NCBI GenBank assembly: GCA_015179125.1
Contig: WHVA01000376.1
Span: 1-64,000, forward strand
DNA: 64,000 nucleotides
Origin: Gautieria morchelliformis
Lineage: Eukaryota; Basidiomycota; Agaricomycetes; Gomphales; Gomphaceae
Direction: 5' to 3'
The notes under the pieces were generated by a model. That model ran no database searches. It worked only from the letters and a program-made list of their open reading frames with translations, and was not told the origin of the DNA. The number at the start of each line of letters is the position of its first letter. The first letter of the stretch is position 1. Position numbers and translations under genes: made by a program. Of the stretch, positions 44,036 through 56,494 are shown in pieces.

Positions 44036-46951
44036 CTAATTCTGCCCCGACTCACTTGAGTCGTACACACTAGACACCGGGTACATCTTGGTATCACTTT
44101 GTGCGTCGACCCCCTGCTCCCCATAAACGCGGCTGACCCGGTACATCGACGTCGACACCGGGATCGCAAACCCGCTGCTCGCATTTGATAGCATCACCGT
44201 TTCACCACTCGATGTCGCGGAGCCGGACACGCTGGCTCCGTTGCCACCCTTTGCTTTTGCCTTGGAGGGCGCAGTCGACGCAGGCGCGGATTTACTCGCT
44301 AGGCCTGCCGCCTTGCCATCCGGGATGCGAACGAACTCGAGCCGCATTTCGTCCCCGGTCCCGTGTACCGCATCTACGCGGAAATAGCCCTTACGCTCGA
44401 ACTGCATGGTGTCGCCAACTCGTAATTCTTTCACACCCGCGTCCGCCCAAGCTTCCACGCGGAACTCGGAAACGGGAGTAACAAAGTCTGCGACATCATC
44501 GTCCTCTTCTAGCTTTTTCTTTGTGATCAGGTAGTCATAATCAACAAGTGTCACGCTGACGAGCGGGTTCGGTGATGCCATCGAGGCAGAGTCCGCAAGC
44601 CATGTGATCTTTTTCTCAGTCTTTCTGAAATCGCCTTCGAGGTGCAAGTCTGCTGTCAGCGACTCGACAGCACCGGAGGGGGAGAGAGTTTTTGAGCGGA
44701 GGATAGCGTTGCCCCAATCCATCAGAGTGATCTACATGCTTTGAGCGACGGGAAAGAGACAGACGTCGTAAAGGCTCACCTCCTCTTGGTTACCAAACGA
44801 CAATGCATCTACTTGCTCTAAAAGAATGACAGGCCCGTAGACTGTCTCCTTGGTACCCACATCAGGATTTTTTTTGTGCTTCGGATTTCGCTTCACTTCT
44901 ACCGGGACGGAACCATTTAACGTCAGTTTAACACTGTGAATACATATGGGTCAGTCGATATTTGCGTCTGGATGCGCATCTGATAAAACGAACGCATCTG
45001 CCTTCTCAATGGCCCAAAATCGAGGAGCAACGGGGTCAATGACCTTCTTGTTGATAGCCCAGATAGAATCCCATTCAAGCGAGACAACAGCCTGAGATGG
45101 TCCCTGAGCCAGCATGTACTGCCGGAGGGCCTCCACCGTGAGTCCACGGCGCCGAATCCCTTAAACGTGATTTCAGCAAGGCTGGACTTGCGACTACACT
45201 GCAACTCACCCCGAACAGTAGCGAACCGCGGGTCGTCCCATCCACGTACTAATCCCTCATCCACGAACCATCGTAATTTGCGCTTAGAGAGCAGGGTATA
45301 TATGAAGTTTAAACGGCTGTGAAAACCCTCCTCAGCAAAGCAAGGCATTCAGGGGTGTCGCGAAGGAGGTCTACCTGAAATCCCAAACGTTGACCTTGCG
45401 CATGCCAAGAGCATCAATCATCCATTGATATTGTGGATTGCGGTCTCTGTACTCGTTGGTCCTCAGGGCGTGGGTGACACCCTCCAGTGAATCAACGACG
45501 GGGCATGCGAAGTCGTACGTGGGATACACCTTCCACTTGTCACTTAAACGAAACGTGTTCGGATAAGCTGGTGGTAGCTCTAGAAACTCAGCTACGTACC
45601 CTGTTCGATGATGTGGCAGGACATTGCACCGGTACACGACGGGGTCGCGGAGCGCCTTATTAGGATCATCCACGCTCATCTTGGCACGGATGCACCATCG
45701 CTGACCCTCGGTGCTCCCGGTTTTCATCTCGGCAAATCGTGCCAGGTTCTCCTGAACTGGCGCATCGCGTCGGAGAGAAGCAATGCCATCCATGCGCTCT
45801 TGACGCATCTAGCCACGTCAAATATAAGAGAGGTTGATTCCCAGAGATTCCAAAGGACTCGCCTTCAACTGCTCTGTATCATCGGCATATGCTTTCCCAC
45901 TTTCGATCAATTTGACGGCTAGTTCATACAGCTGATCAAAGTAATCAGACGTGTGTGTGACACGATCCCCGACGATCTCCAGCAGTGTCAAGTCTTCCAA
46001 AATCGTTTCCTCGAACTCGGACTGAGAGCGAAGAGGTCAAGGCTTGTCACCAGAACATGAAATGTCCCTACCTTCTCCTTGCTGGGGTTTGTATCATCGA
46101 AGCGGATGATAAGCTTGCCATCATACATCTTTGCAAAATACTGATTCAGCATCGCTGCTTTGGCATGTCCAATGTGGAGGTAGCCGCTTGGCTCAGGTGG
46201 GAAGCGGGTTACAACTTGCCCATGAACAGCTCCGGGAAGACCTAGAGCGAACGACCCGGCCGTTTTATTTGCCTTGGCCTATCGTGATGCATTAGAATGA
46301 GTGAGCATATTCATAACATATTCCAGGCATGCATGTACCTTATTTGAACGAGCTTCAATTAGGCGAGCGATGGCATCCTGGGTGGACGCAAAACTTTCGA
46401 GGTGAGAATACCAACGAAGTAGATGGGGATGGTGGTTATTTTTCAACAGACCGGCTACCTTTGTAGAAGCTAGATACAATTCGGTAAGGGTCATAAGGCT
46501 CGCCTGCATGCCACACACATTTGAGTGAGCCCCACACTGCCCAGTCGGCTATAGTGACATCATGGCCAAGAAGAAATGTACGAAGGGTAAGGTGGTCATC
46601 TAGGGAGTCGAGAGCAGCCACCAGTTCAGGGAAAGATGTGATTGAGGGTAGAGTCTCTGCTACTGACAGAAAAGCAGATGCCTGAATCTTCGATGAAAAT
46701 CCGTAAGGGGAGTGAGAAAGATATTCACGTACCTTTACACTGTCACTTGTCCAGTTCGACTCCTTGCCTATAATGTTAATAATGTCGTTTACGCTAGTCA
46801 CCTGCGTGCCGTTGTGCTCCAGAACGACTGTATCAGCACTCGACTCGAATTGGATATCGATTTTGGTTAGCGTTTTGACGTAAGTTGCAAGAACCAATGG
46901 TCCGTAGGGGAAGGGGGACGCCCCAGGATTCAAGGTTAGTTTGCAGGCCAT
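44036..46951 (-). CDS. GUS1: Cytosolic glutamyl-tRNA synthetase
   Basis: It charges tRNA-Glu in the cytosol. The N-terminal GST-like domain ([20 protein letters not shown] through [20 protein letters not shown]) is of the type that binds Arc1 in yeast. The catalytic core follows: [20 protein letters not shown] (HIGH signature), [76 protein letters not shown], and [11 protein letters not shown], which is the KMSKS-type loop. The anticodon-binding beta-barrels come last: [26 protein letters not shown], and a Ser/Ala-rich C-terminal extension of about 70 residues. The R-F-PEPSG-LH and DT-N-P signatures are those of eukaryotic/archaeal-type GluRS. The start codon is 173 bp from LEU4, divergent. 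Confidence 0.93.
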
Positions 46952-47124
46952 GGTTTGCAATAAGATTGATTTTACTTTGGAGTCAACGGTCACAGACGCT
47001 CAAAGTTGAAAATTTGAACGTCATAGGTCTATATGCGTACTTGTGACTCGACGGGTTCAGGTCCGCAGAAGTATAAAACTCCACAAGCGAGGAAGCCCGG
47101 ATTCGAATCCATCTCGTACTAACC
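46952..47124. promoter_or_regulatory. Shared GUS1/LEU4 promoter with two TGACTC sites
   Basis: The 173-bp gap holds GAGTCA (46980-46985, reverse complement of TGACTC) and TGACTC (47044-47049). These are cores of the Gcn4/Cpc1 site of general amino-acid control. A TATAAA (47072-47077) lies 48 bp before the LEU4 start. Both genes belong to amino-acid metabolism, which fits joint induction on starvation. Binding is inferred. Confidence 0.5.
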
Positions 47125-49714
47125 ATGCCGATGCTGTGAGTTTTCTAGCTTTTGGTTTCACCACTTTGACCACAGCTCAACTATGTAGACGGGATCCTTC
47201 CAAAAAGTACAAGAAGTACACCCCAATTAACCTTCCTGACAGAACATGGCCCTCGAAGACGATCGAGAAACCTCCCATATGGCTCTCTACCGATTTGCGG
47301 GATGGAAACCAAGCTCTTGCCAACCCCATGACAATCGAGCAGAAACGTCGCTTTTTTAAGCTTCTCGTCCAGACAGGGTTCAAGGAGATCGAGATTGCAT
47401 ACCCGGCCGCCAGTGACACCGACTTTGGATTCGTTCGAGGTCTAATTGAGGATAACGAGGTTCCGGATGATGTGTGGCTGCAGGTGAGTCTTGATGCCTT
47501 CCAATTCAGCCAGCACAGCTGAATATCCTTAGGTGCTTACGCCCGCTCGGGAAGATCTGATTAGGCGTACTATCGATTCCGTGGCAGGGTCTAAGAAGGC
47601 TATCCTACACATGTATAACGCAACCTGCCCATGCTTCCGCGACGTCGTCTTTCGTAATACAAAAGAACAGACCATCGAGCTCGCGGTCACACATACAGCA
47701 CTAGTTCGCAAGCTGACTGACGAGTGTACCGCCAAGTATGGGACTAAGTTCAAATATGAATACAGTCCGGAGACATTCTCTCAAACTGAGCCGGAGTTCG
47801 CTGTGGAAATTTGCAATGCCGTCAAGGCTGCGTGGGGTAAGGCGGGCACCGGCGAGAACAGGATAATTTTTAATCTCCCAGCGACGGTTGAGATCGCCAC
47901 GCCAAACCATTATGCAGATCAGGTACACGATGTATACTCGTTACTCGATGCCCAGCTGACACCGCCCGCAGATTGAATATTTTGGGCGACATATCAGCGA
48001 GCGAGAAAATGTTATTATCAGTTTGCATCCGCATAATGATAGGGGTAAATTCGCTTGTTCATCCGATTCTTCGCTGTATTTACCGACATTCGACGCAGGC
48101 ACGGCCACCGCTGCGACTGAACTCGCCATGATGGCGGGGGCTGACCGTGTAGAGGGTTGCGTTTTCGGCAATGGCGAACGCACAGGCAATGTTGATCTGG
48201 TCACTCTTGCCCTCAATCTTTACACCCAGGGTATTGCCCCTCTTGTCGACTTTTCTGACATACAGTCGGTCATCGACATCGTCACAGCATGTAACGATCT
48301 TCCTGTCCACCCTCGCCATCCGTATGCTGGTGAACTCGTTTTCACAGCCTTCTCAGGCTCACATCAGGATGCTATCAAAAAAGGCTTTGAAGCCCAGGCA
48401 CGGCGACACGAGGTCGCGGCTGCTCGAGGCGAGCCACAATATTGGGATGTGCCATATTTGCCTATCGATCCCGCTGACCTGGGCTGCAATTATGAGGCAG
48501 TAATCCGAGTTAATTCACAAAGCGGCAAGGGCGGTATCGCATATCTGGTCAAGCAAGCCCTTGCACTCGACTTGCCACGTAAGATGCAAATTAGCTTTTA
48601 TCAAGTCATTCAAGCTATGTCGGACCAAGAAGCTCGAGAAATGACGATAGACGATATCACCAGTGCTTTCAGGAGAACTTACAAGTTTGGCGGCGGGGAG
48701 TACGCCGGCCGGATCACCCTTCGCAGCTTCAAGGTCACAGAGTCACCTTCTTTCGAGGCTAATGCGGAAGGAGCAAATGCCGCTGCTGAGGATGCGTCGT
48801 TGAGCAAGCGATTTGATGGGACGCTCTCCGTGGATGGCACGCCCCGTGTTGTTCGTGGCAACGGTAATGGCCCTCTCTCCGCGATGCTTGATGCACTCAA
48901 ATCACACCTGGACGTCGATCTCACGATCCGCGAATACTCAGAACATTCGATTGGCGAGGGGACAGGGGTAAAAGCTGCATCGTACGTCGAGCTTGTAGGA
49001 CCCCGCAATCAGACAGATGGCACCGTACGTGGAACATGGGGTGTCGGTGTCGACTCTGATATCACCGCGTCCGGCTTGCGGGCGGTCTTGAGTGCTGTCA
49101 ATAGTGCGATTGGGGACCGCCCATTGCCAGAGCTTAGACTTAACGCTGCCTTTAATGCCAAGTCTGGCCAGGCGGATGTCGCCGATGCATTACTGAACAT
49201 CCTCAAACTTGAGGTCCCCCGAAGGTTACAAGCCTCATTCCTCGAGGTCGTGCAGCGTGCGGTGCTTGACTCGAAGGAAGATATGACCATGGACGACGTA
49301 TCTGCGTTATTCATTCAGACGTATAGGTATGATATACCAGGCCGAATAACGTTAAAAAACTTCAACTCGTCATCATTGGAGAATGGACGGCAACGCATTA
49401 ACGCTGAGCTTGTCATTGATGGTCAAATTCGATGTGTCAAGGGCGAGGGTAATGGGCCCCTTTCCGCATTACTCGCGGCCCTACATTCGCTACTAGCGGA
49501 TGATTTTACGCTCGTCGTACGCGAGTTCTCAGAACATTCTATTGGTGAAGGTTCCGAAACCGTGGCCGCGTCATACGTAGAGCTTGTGCAAGGTGGAGAA
49601 GGTCAGAAAGTTAGTGCCTGGGGCGTAGGTGTGGACGCGGATATCACGAAGTCCAGTTTCAAGGCTGCTATAAGTGCTGCAAATGGTTTAGATTTGAGGA
49701 CGAGAGAAGTTTAA
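47125..49714 (+). CDS. LEU4: 2-isopropylmalate synthase with duplicated C-terminal module
   Basis: It condenses acetyl-CoA with 2-ketoisovalerate, the first step of leucine synthesis. Exons joined over introns 47136-47188, 47484-47532, 47923-47971 and 48045-48098 give 794 residues. Catalytic barrel signatures are [16 protein letters not shown] (metal-binding D), [56 protein letters not shown] (metal HxH), and [14 protein letters not shown]. The linker ([14 protein letters not shown]) and LeuA allosteric domain follow (about residues 397-596: [42 protein letters not shown]). The same linker plus domain then recurs at about 608-790 ([55 protein letters not shown]). Yeast Leu4 has one module and about 619 residues. 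The N-terminus lacks an obvious mitochondrial presequence. Confidence 0.93.
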
Positions 49715-50003
49715 GTGATGGATTCGATCTATACTCATAGTATACGTTAACCCTTAGTTTTGGAAGAAAATGCAGCTTTTATATATTTGTGTGATGAGGT
49801 AGAGGATACAGGATATGACAATTGCGTGAGACTTATTTAGAAGATTGAGGTGTGGGTAACATGATGAATAAACCACAGATCGAAGAAGGTTATGCAAAGA
49901 AAGCAAACTTATCCCAACAGGCAATGGAATGATTTAGCCGTGCACGGGAGCAAAACAACAAAATGCAGATGGATGCAATAAGAAAGGTTGAGAATGGAAT
50001 ATA

Positions 50004-53000
50004 CTACCGCGCTTTCGCATGCGTCCTTGGCGGCGCATGCGCGTCTTTCAAAGCTTCGAGTTGCTCAACGACATACGTCATGTCGGGTCTATCCTTATGA
50101 TCGTGTGCCCACATGTGTTCCATGAGCTCCACGATCTCGGGACACCATTGTTTTGCGAGGCCAGCGACCGACGGGCGCTGTTGCTTTGCCCCGACAACTT
50201 CGTAAATGGCGTGTTCGTTCATACCCTGCATCATGCGTGCATTTAGCTCAGATAACAAGGGCTCAATAGAATGCTCCTGACCTCCCAAGGGAACTTCTTC
50301 TCCTTAATATGCCATTGCAGAATCTCCCAGAACACCATTGCGCAAGAAAACACGTCAACCTTATAATTATACTTGGGATGGGCATGCCATAGCTCAGGCG
50401 CCTGCCAATTGACAGTGCCGACTAGACTGCGGACCATCGACCGTGTCGATTGCTTCACTTTGGCAAGTCCAAAATCTGCGATCTTTGCGCTGACACGGGA
50501 TGTGATAAGAATATTCGACGACTTGCAGTCGCGATGTATCACCGAAGGCTTGTGATCATGAAGATATTTAAGGCCCCGAGCGATATCGAGCATCAAACAC
50601 AACTATTATGCGTGAGCTTGTGTCTTGATGGACAGCCTGAAAAGGTAAACCAACCATTTTATTCACGTGTGGAGGTGGCACGTTGCGAACGTAGTCGAAG
50701 AGGTCACCATTTGAGCAGAGCTCACTGACGATCATGGGCGTCTCCTTGGGATTTTCGGGTATACTTACGCCCAGCTGCAAGGGTGTCAGTTAGCGGTGAA
50801 CACAAGAACTTTGAATAGCAGTGAACGATACGCACGAATTTGACGACGTTAGGGTGGTCAAAACGCGAGAGGAGCTTCAGCTCTTTTATATCCACTGATT
50901 AGGTCGACCATGATTAGCCCGACCCTAGACCATGATCAAGCGATACATACTCTCTGTTAACTGGCCCCTAAACTCTGCAATCGCGACCTTCTTCCCGCCA
51001 AGTTTGCCTACAAACACACTGAAAGTACATCAATTAACGTCCGATTGACCGAACTGTTAAAGTAATTACGTACTCCTTGAACCCACCACTGCCAATCTTC
51101 TCGACTTTGGAGAGTTTGCTAGGCGGAATCACGCTATCCTCAAGTCCGAGTCCCTCCAGGTCAAGAAGAACACCATCATCTGACTGAGTCTGTACAGCTG
51201 TATTAGACTCAGGATGAGGCGTGTCGGGGTCTGCAGCCTGTACGCGGTCCAAGCGTAAAAGGACAGGCGTGTGCGCACGGGCATGACGCTGGCCACTACG
51301 TCGTGCTGTCCGTGTCGTAGACGGAGGGCGTGCGGTGGCTCCCGACGAAGGGGGGCTACTTGACTGATTATCGCGCTGTGCCGCAGCTTGCATCAGAGAT
51401 AAGGTCGGGAAAATATGAAAGACCCTACCCATTGGATGAGGGCTTCAACAAGCTGTGGCTTCGTGCCCTCTGCGTCTATTCCCCTCGACTGACATAACTT
51501 GATGAGGTGGTCACGTCTTCTACGCACAAGCGTCTTGGCTGTCGCATCCTGAAGATCTTCTTCAATGTCAACCTCAGCACCTTCTTCGCCACCGTCTTCA
51601 TCAACGTCTTCGTCGAACGAGGCATCACCGCCACTAGCGTCCGACCTGGACGACATGGAGTCTGCTTCAAGGTCAACAGAGGCAGCGTCGGCGTCATCTT
51701 CCTCCACGTCGCCTTCGCCATCTTCACCACCTTCACCCTCGCCGTCCTGCTCTTCCTCATCCATTTCCGATGTCTGTTCAACTACCTCCTCCTCATCCCC
51801 AACTATTTTGCCATTCCTCAACCTCCTGGGTTCAACCTCGACTTCCATCTCCACTCCGTCCGTCGCGTCTTCCTCGGGCGCTGTAGAATCTTCATCACTC
51901 TCGCTACCATGATCTTCTCCATCAGTATCTTCATCATCCCCATCGCTCGGGGTTCCAGATGCCTGCGTCCGCATGCGCCGAAGTCTCCTCGGGTCGACAC
52001 GTGGAGTCAACAATTCGGGGGCGGTGCGTGACCGACGGAGATCATACATTACACGAGATGATATCTGCGTTTGCGCGCGCGTCCTCCTGCGCATAGGCGT
52101 TGGCGAAGGTGATAATGACGGCGCGAGCTCGTCCACTTCTTCATCCGCCTCTTCTACGGCGTCTTCATCCTGTTCGGTATCATCATCTGGCCGTTCGTCA
52201 TCATCCTTCAGTTCATCTTTTTCTTCATCGTCGCTTTCTTTCAAAGAACCAACACGACCTTTCGCCTTCCGCATAGGGGTAATCCTTCGGTTATCATGGG
52301 GATCCATGGAACCAATTTTGCTCCTAAGTCGTCTCGGCGAGGGGGTAGCTTCTGTAACGCCATCTTCGTCCTCCTCGTCAGAATCAACTTGGCGCCGGCC
52401 CTTGATGAACGACTTCTTAGTATCACCACCGCCAAAGTGAAATGAAACTGTCCGTGTCCGGAGACGTGTCACGAGGGGTGACGAAATGGCCGTCGGCGAA
52501 GAACGACGCGATTGGGTTGTCGAGCTCGAGTGCGAATGGGAAACTGAACCAGATGTGCATGCGCCGTTAGAAGTCCGTCGTCGTTTAACGGAAGCCTTTT
52601 GGAGCTGTTCAAAACGGGTCGATTTTTTGGTAATGATACATCCAAGAGATAAGGAACGTGCCACAGAATGGGTGTCGAGCTTGCTAATTGGCCGTAGGCA
52701 TTCTCCGTCAGTATCATCATCATCACCTGCTCCAGTGGATGACGGAGAACTGGGAGGCCCAGCATGGGGTGAGGAGGACTGCAGCTGAAGACCGTCGTGC
52801 CGTGCGGCAATGATGGCATCAACAAGTTCGTGCTTAGTCAAGTGCTCTGTGCTGGAACCCGAAACATCCACCAGAAGGAAAAGTCTGACAAGCTGTTCCT
52901 TACGGAGACGATGTAATTGGTGCGGCGGCGCTGTGTTTAGCTGGTAATGGTCCCCTGTGGACGCGATAATAATAAATAACATGACATAAAAAATCGACAA

Positions 53001-53463
53001 GAACTGTTTGACACAAGAGAAAGGCACACGTACTGTTCATATGGCCGTCATGCTCCTCATCCTCATCCGTTGGTAGCCAAGGGGGATGTTCGGACTCGTC
53101 AAGGTCCATGTCACTCGGTTCGCTGTCTGGCTCTTTATAACCTCTACGCCTTTTAACTTTTCTTGAGCTTCGCCCTTGAGCATGGGCATTCTCATTTGTG
53201 CTGAAAGCGCGTTTTCGTTTTGATCCAACTTGAGCGGTGTCCAAAGGTGGCATCACGGCACCAAAGAGCGCAAGACGGGAGGGGAGTCGGCGTAAATTGG
53301 GAGGTAAAGGGAGGAGAACCCCTCTAGATGCAGGCGGCGATACGGTCAAAGGCTGTTTGTGAGACTGCCGCAAGCGCGATGGGGGTGAATTACGGAGCCG
53401 GTATTTGCGAGTAGGGTGATTTGGGTGATGAGAAGATGTCGCCGTCGTCGTTGTATGAGCCAT
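50004..53463 (-). CDS. SAP-domain protein kinase (TKL-like) with long acidic linker
   Basis: The ATG at 53463 begins [20 protein letters not shown], with basic nuclear-localisation-type stretches (SRKVKRRRG). The first SAP motif is [14 protein letters not shown]...[14 protein letters not shown]. About 300 residues of Asp/Glu/Ser-rich linker with basic patches follow. The second SAP motif is [20 protein letters not shown] then [11 protein letters not shown]. An in-phase intron leads to RDNQSSS and the kinase: [13 protein letters not shown] (glycine loop), [21 protein letters not shown] (helix C), [45 protein letters not shown] and [11 protein letters not shown]. It ends RTHAKAR. HRD and DFG are present, but the beta-3 lysine of VAIK reads Ala (VAIA). 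SAP motifs bind DNA or scaffold regions, so a chromatin-associated kinase is inferred. Confidence 0.75.
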
Positions 53464-55325
53464 GTCAAAACAGGTCACGGACACGTCGTCGACGGCGGCG
53501 TTGTCCTATATCTTCGTCGTCGGCGTCGTCGTCGTCTTCCAGGGTCTGGGATCCACGAAATTCAATCGGAGTCTGCTCTACATCTCTCTGAACAATTTAT
53601 AATATAGGTCACGTGAGACATAGTTCATGCGTGACATAATTGCATAATGCCAGCGCTTACTACCGCAGTACAGCAATGTACAGCAAAGTACTCTGTACAC
53701 CTGCTTTAGCTGCTTCAAACTTGCCTGGTGTGAGGATTGCCGAGTGGCGTGGCGTAAATGCCCTATTCTTCGATTCATTAATATGGTCCTCTGTCTTCTG
53801 GCGCTTGTGTCTTATACAATGATCCAGTAGTCGTCGACTGCAAGTGGACCAGAACTAATCCCAATGATGGAGCCAGTGTGCTTTGCGCGCTCGATGAGGT
53901 CGTGAAATCGTTGTGTTGTCAAACAATCGAAGTTGGATCCCATGCCTCGTTCTCACAGCAGTATGGCCAACAGAGGCCCTTACGAGGTAGGTATCAAGTT
54001 CCACTCCCTTGTATACGACAAATATTAACCGTAACGCAGTCGCAAAGCTCGACTGCAGTGCACTGAAAGCCTCATGCAAGGGGTGCATCTCCATGCGACA
54101 GGGTAAACTGTGTACCGTACACAGTGTACGTGACCTTGACACTTTCGATGGCAATGAATACACCGTCCATGCGGCTGCGCCACGCCATCACTTTGTTCTC
54201 TTTCCATTTAGACTTCTGAGCCGCTTCGGATGGTCATCTACATGAATTATTACTTATGGATAACGGACTGATTCGGTATCCAGATGGGTCTGCGATCCCG
54301 TCCACAAAGTAAGGTTAGTCCCATCTGGCTGGCACAACCTCAGACTACTAGTGACTGCTTGTGCTCGTCTTTTGCCAAAGTGACAAGGAATAGCGAGCGC
54401 CAAGCTGCCTGCGAGCGAAGCCGCAAGGCCGCCGCGTCCAGCAGAGCGCCGCTGGGCAGACCACAACCTTTGCACCCGTTGCAGGCAGCCATCTCCGAAG
54501 ATTGGGCTCTGTTAGCTAGGGAAGAGGGTTGCTAGGGGGGGCAGATGTGCAGGGGTTTCGAGCCGACGAAAGCTCTCATCAGGGGGATACCGCTACCCCT
54601 ACCGCTCGCCCTTCCAGTTCTGTTTAGGGTTCACTACCTTTGAACCTTATGGCACTAGCTGGAGTAAATGGACCATGTGCATGAACAGTGCCTTTAGCTA
54701 CCTGAACAGAGGCCACTAAGGAGCTCATGACCTGCTCGCTTCCAGTCCGGAGACATACATTCTCGCGTCCATGCAGCAAGACGATGCGGATGTCCGTCTC
54801 GTGCGCTTTCCCAAGACCGATACATTTGCCCGTCTCGTGACGTACAAAATAAGCTTACAGTTCCCTCGATGTCGCATGGTATCCTCCTGATGGATGGATA
54901 CGTCATATTATGTACATTCTGTCCTATTCTGTCCCTGAAGTTGATCGTACCGTAGTTGACAACTCATTGATGCGCCTTTTACATTACCGAAATTCGGATT
55001 CTTTTTCCTTTTTGTTTCGTCACGTTATATGGTCTACTTAACAGCAGAATATAAACTGGGCTGCTGATGCGGTAGACCACAGGCCTTATGTACACTGTAC
55101 TATACAGCATACAACGCGTAGCTACCAGCGCGCGGTGCATGTCTTTCACGTGATATGTGCATATAATTCAAATTGAATCTCCGACGTTTCAGGAATTCAA
55201 TATATTCATGGTCCACACGCGTCAACAAGACGCTCCTTCTTAACTTCAAGCAAGGCTTCCGCCACTCACAGTCGTTACTCTGTAGTACCCCACCAACCCC
55301 CCTATCCTCACCAGAAAAAACAACC
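53464..55325. other. Intergenic, no gene recognised
   Basis: The stretch of 1.9 kb contains scattered short ORFs without motifs. Palindromic GTACCGTACACAGTGTACGT lies at about 54112-54131. Stacked short frames at 54284-54535 (Ala/Arg-rich) overlap minus-strand frames and are not supported. The last about 100 bp is the pyrimidine-rich leader of the gene at 55326. Confidence 0.4.
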
Positions 55326-56195
55326 ATGCATTTCACCTCTACCCTTGCCGTCGCCCTCCTCGCGGCTCTCCCTTCAGCTCTGGGTAAGCGTAGCCGTGCT
55401 TCCCGTGTCTTTTACCAACTAACCTACTTGTCTTCTTTCCGAATCATCATGCGTCAGCCACCATTACTATCACTGGTCCTTCGGCGAACTCTTACTGGTG
55501 CGCCAGCCGGGTCATTCTTTTGTTAGAATATTATATTCAGCAAACACGTCGTATACAGGGTTCAGAACGCTACCAACACTATCACCTGGGAGTTCACTCA
55601 GGGGGACCCCAACCCTGTAACGTACGCGTTGGAGCTGCGTTCCTGCCTACTGTGCTAACCTCACGTGCACGGATAGGATCACGGTCACTAACCCCAACAG
55701 CACGTTTTTGAACGGTGCTTACGCGGTGTGTCCCGTCATTGACCGACAATTTCGAATCACTCACCTGGACATTGATAGATCGCGGAGCGTGTTGACCTGT
55801 CAAATAAGACGTTCACTGTCACCAATGTTACTCTGAACGTTCATCCCGGCTACGTCGTCAACTTCGTCAATGGCTCCAACATAACGCAAGTGTACGCTCA
55901 GTCTGGCGCATTCAGTCTCATGGCTCCTGGCAGTAAGCCCATTCTCGTTACCGTCGTGGTTTCAGTGTCTCAGGCGTCTTTCCCATAAGCTCCCCAAGCT
56001 TCTCAGGCCACTCCATCCGCCTCAGCTACAGCCACGTCCCCGGCGGGTAACGGCTCTGGCACCGCCGCGTCAAGCAGCGCCACCGCTAAGCCCAACAACT
56101 CTGCACGCTCGTTCGAGGGTTCCTTCATGACTCTTGCACCTATGTTTGGCCTGAGTGCCCTCATGAGTATTGTCGGCGCGTTAACTACCATTTAG
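55326..56195 (+). CDS. Ser/Thr-rich GPI-anchored surface protein (Kre9/Knh1-like domain)
   Basis: Six exons with five short introns join in frame. The signal peptide is MHFTSTLAVALLAALPSAL. The mature start ATITITGPSANSYWVQNAVN and then TITWEFTQGDPNPVTITVTN form the Ig-like domain typical of the Kre9/KNH family. NVTLNVHPGYVVNFVNGSNI, with N-glycosylation sequons (NVT, NGS, NIT), follows, then QSGAFSL. A Ser/Thr/Ala-rich stalk leads to a hydrophobic C-terminal tail (LAPMFGLSALMSIVGALTTI) preceded by small residues, the GPI-attachment pattern. These proteins sit in the membrane or cell wall and are linked to beta-1,6-glucan assembly in yeasts; the role in mushrooms is not settled. Confidence 0.8.
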
Positions 56196-56494
56196 CCCTG
56201 CACATACTTTTTTTCCTGAATTAGACGACGTGTGCTTGTAGGACTTCCATTGGCTATTAGTAGTTCTCCTTGCCGTCCCTGTTGTCATAAAATAGTTACC
56301 CGTGTTGTTTATGTGTCCGAGGTCAATACATGTACCCTCCTGTTATGCACACAAGGTTACTTGCGACCGTGCCATGCTAATGTCGGCGAGTATTCTTTCA
56401 TGCCCTAGGTATGTAAATGTCGGGGCCCGCTTGCCTTGCAAGCAAAACTAATGTAATCTGATTCCGCAGTACACACTGAACATCCACGACCATC

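Noticed and set aside
47088..47115. tRNA-like T-arm sequence (GGATTCGAATCC) upstream of LEU4
   Set aside because: No acceptor stem, D-arm or anticodon arm can be assembled around it. It is a short palindrome in the LEU4 leader.
51507..52440. Plus-strand ORFs across the SAP-kinase linker
   Set aside because: They are mirror frames of the acidic Asp/Glu/Ser-rich linker (GAC/GAG/TCA codons read backwards), giving Ser- or Phe/Val-rich nonsense.
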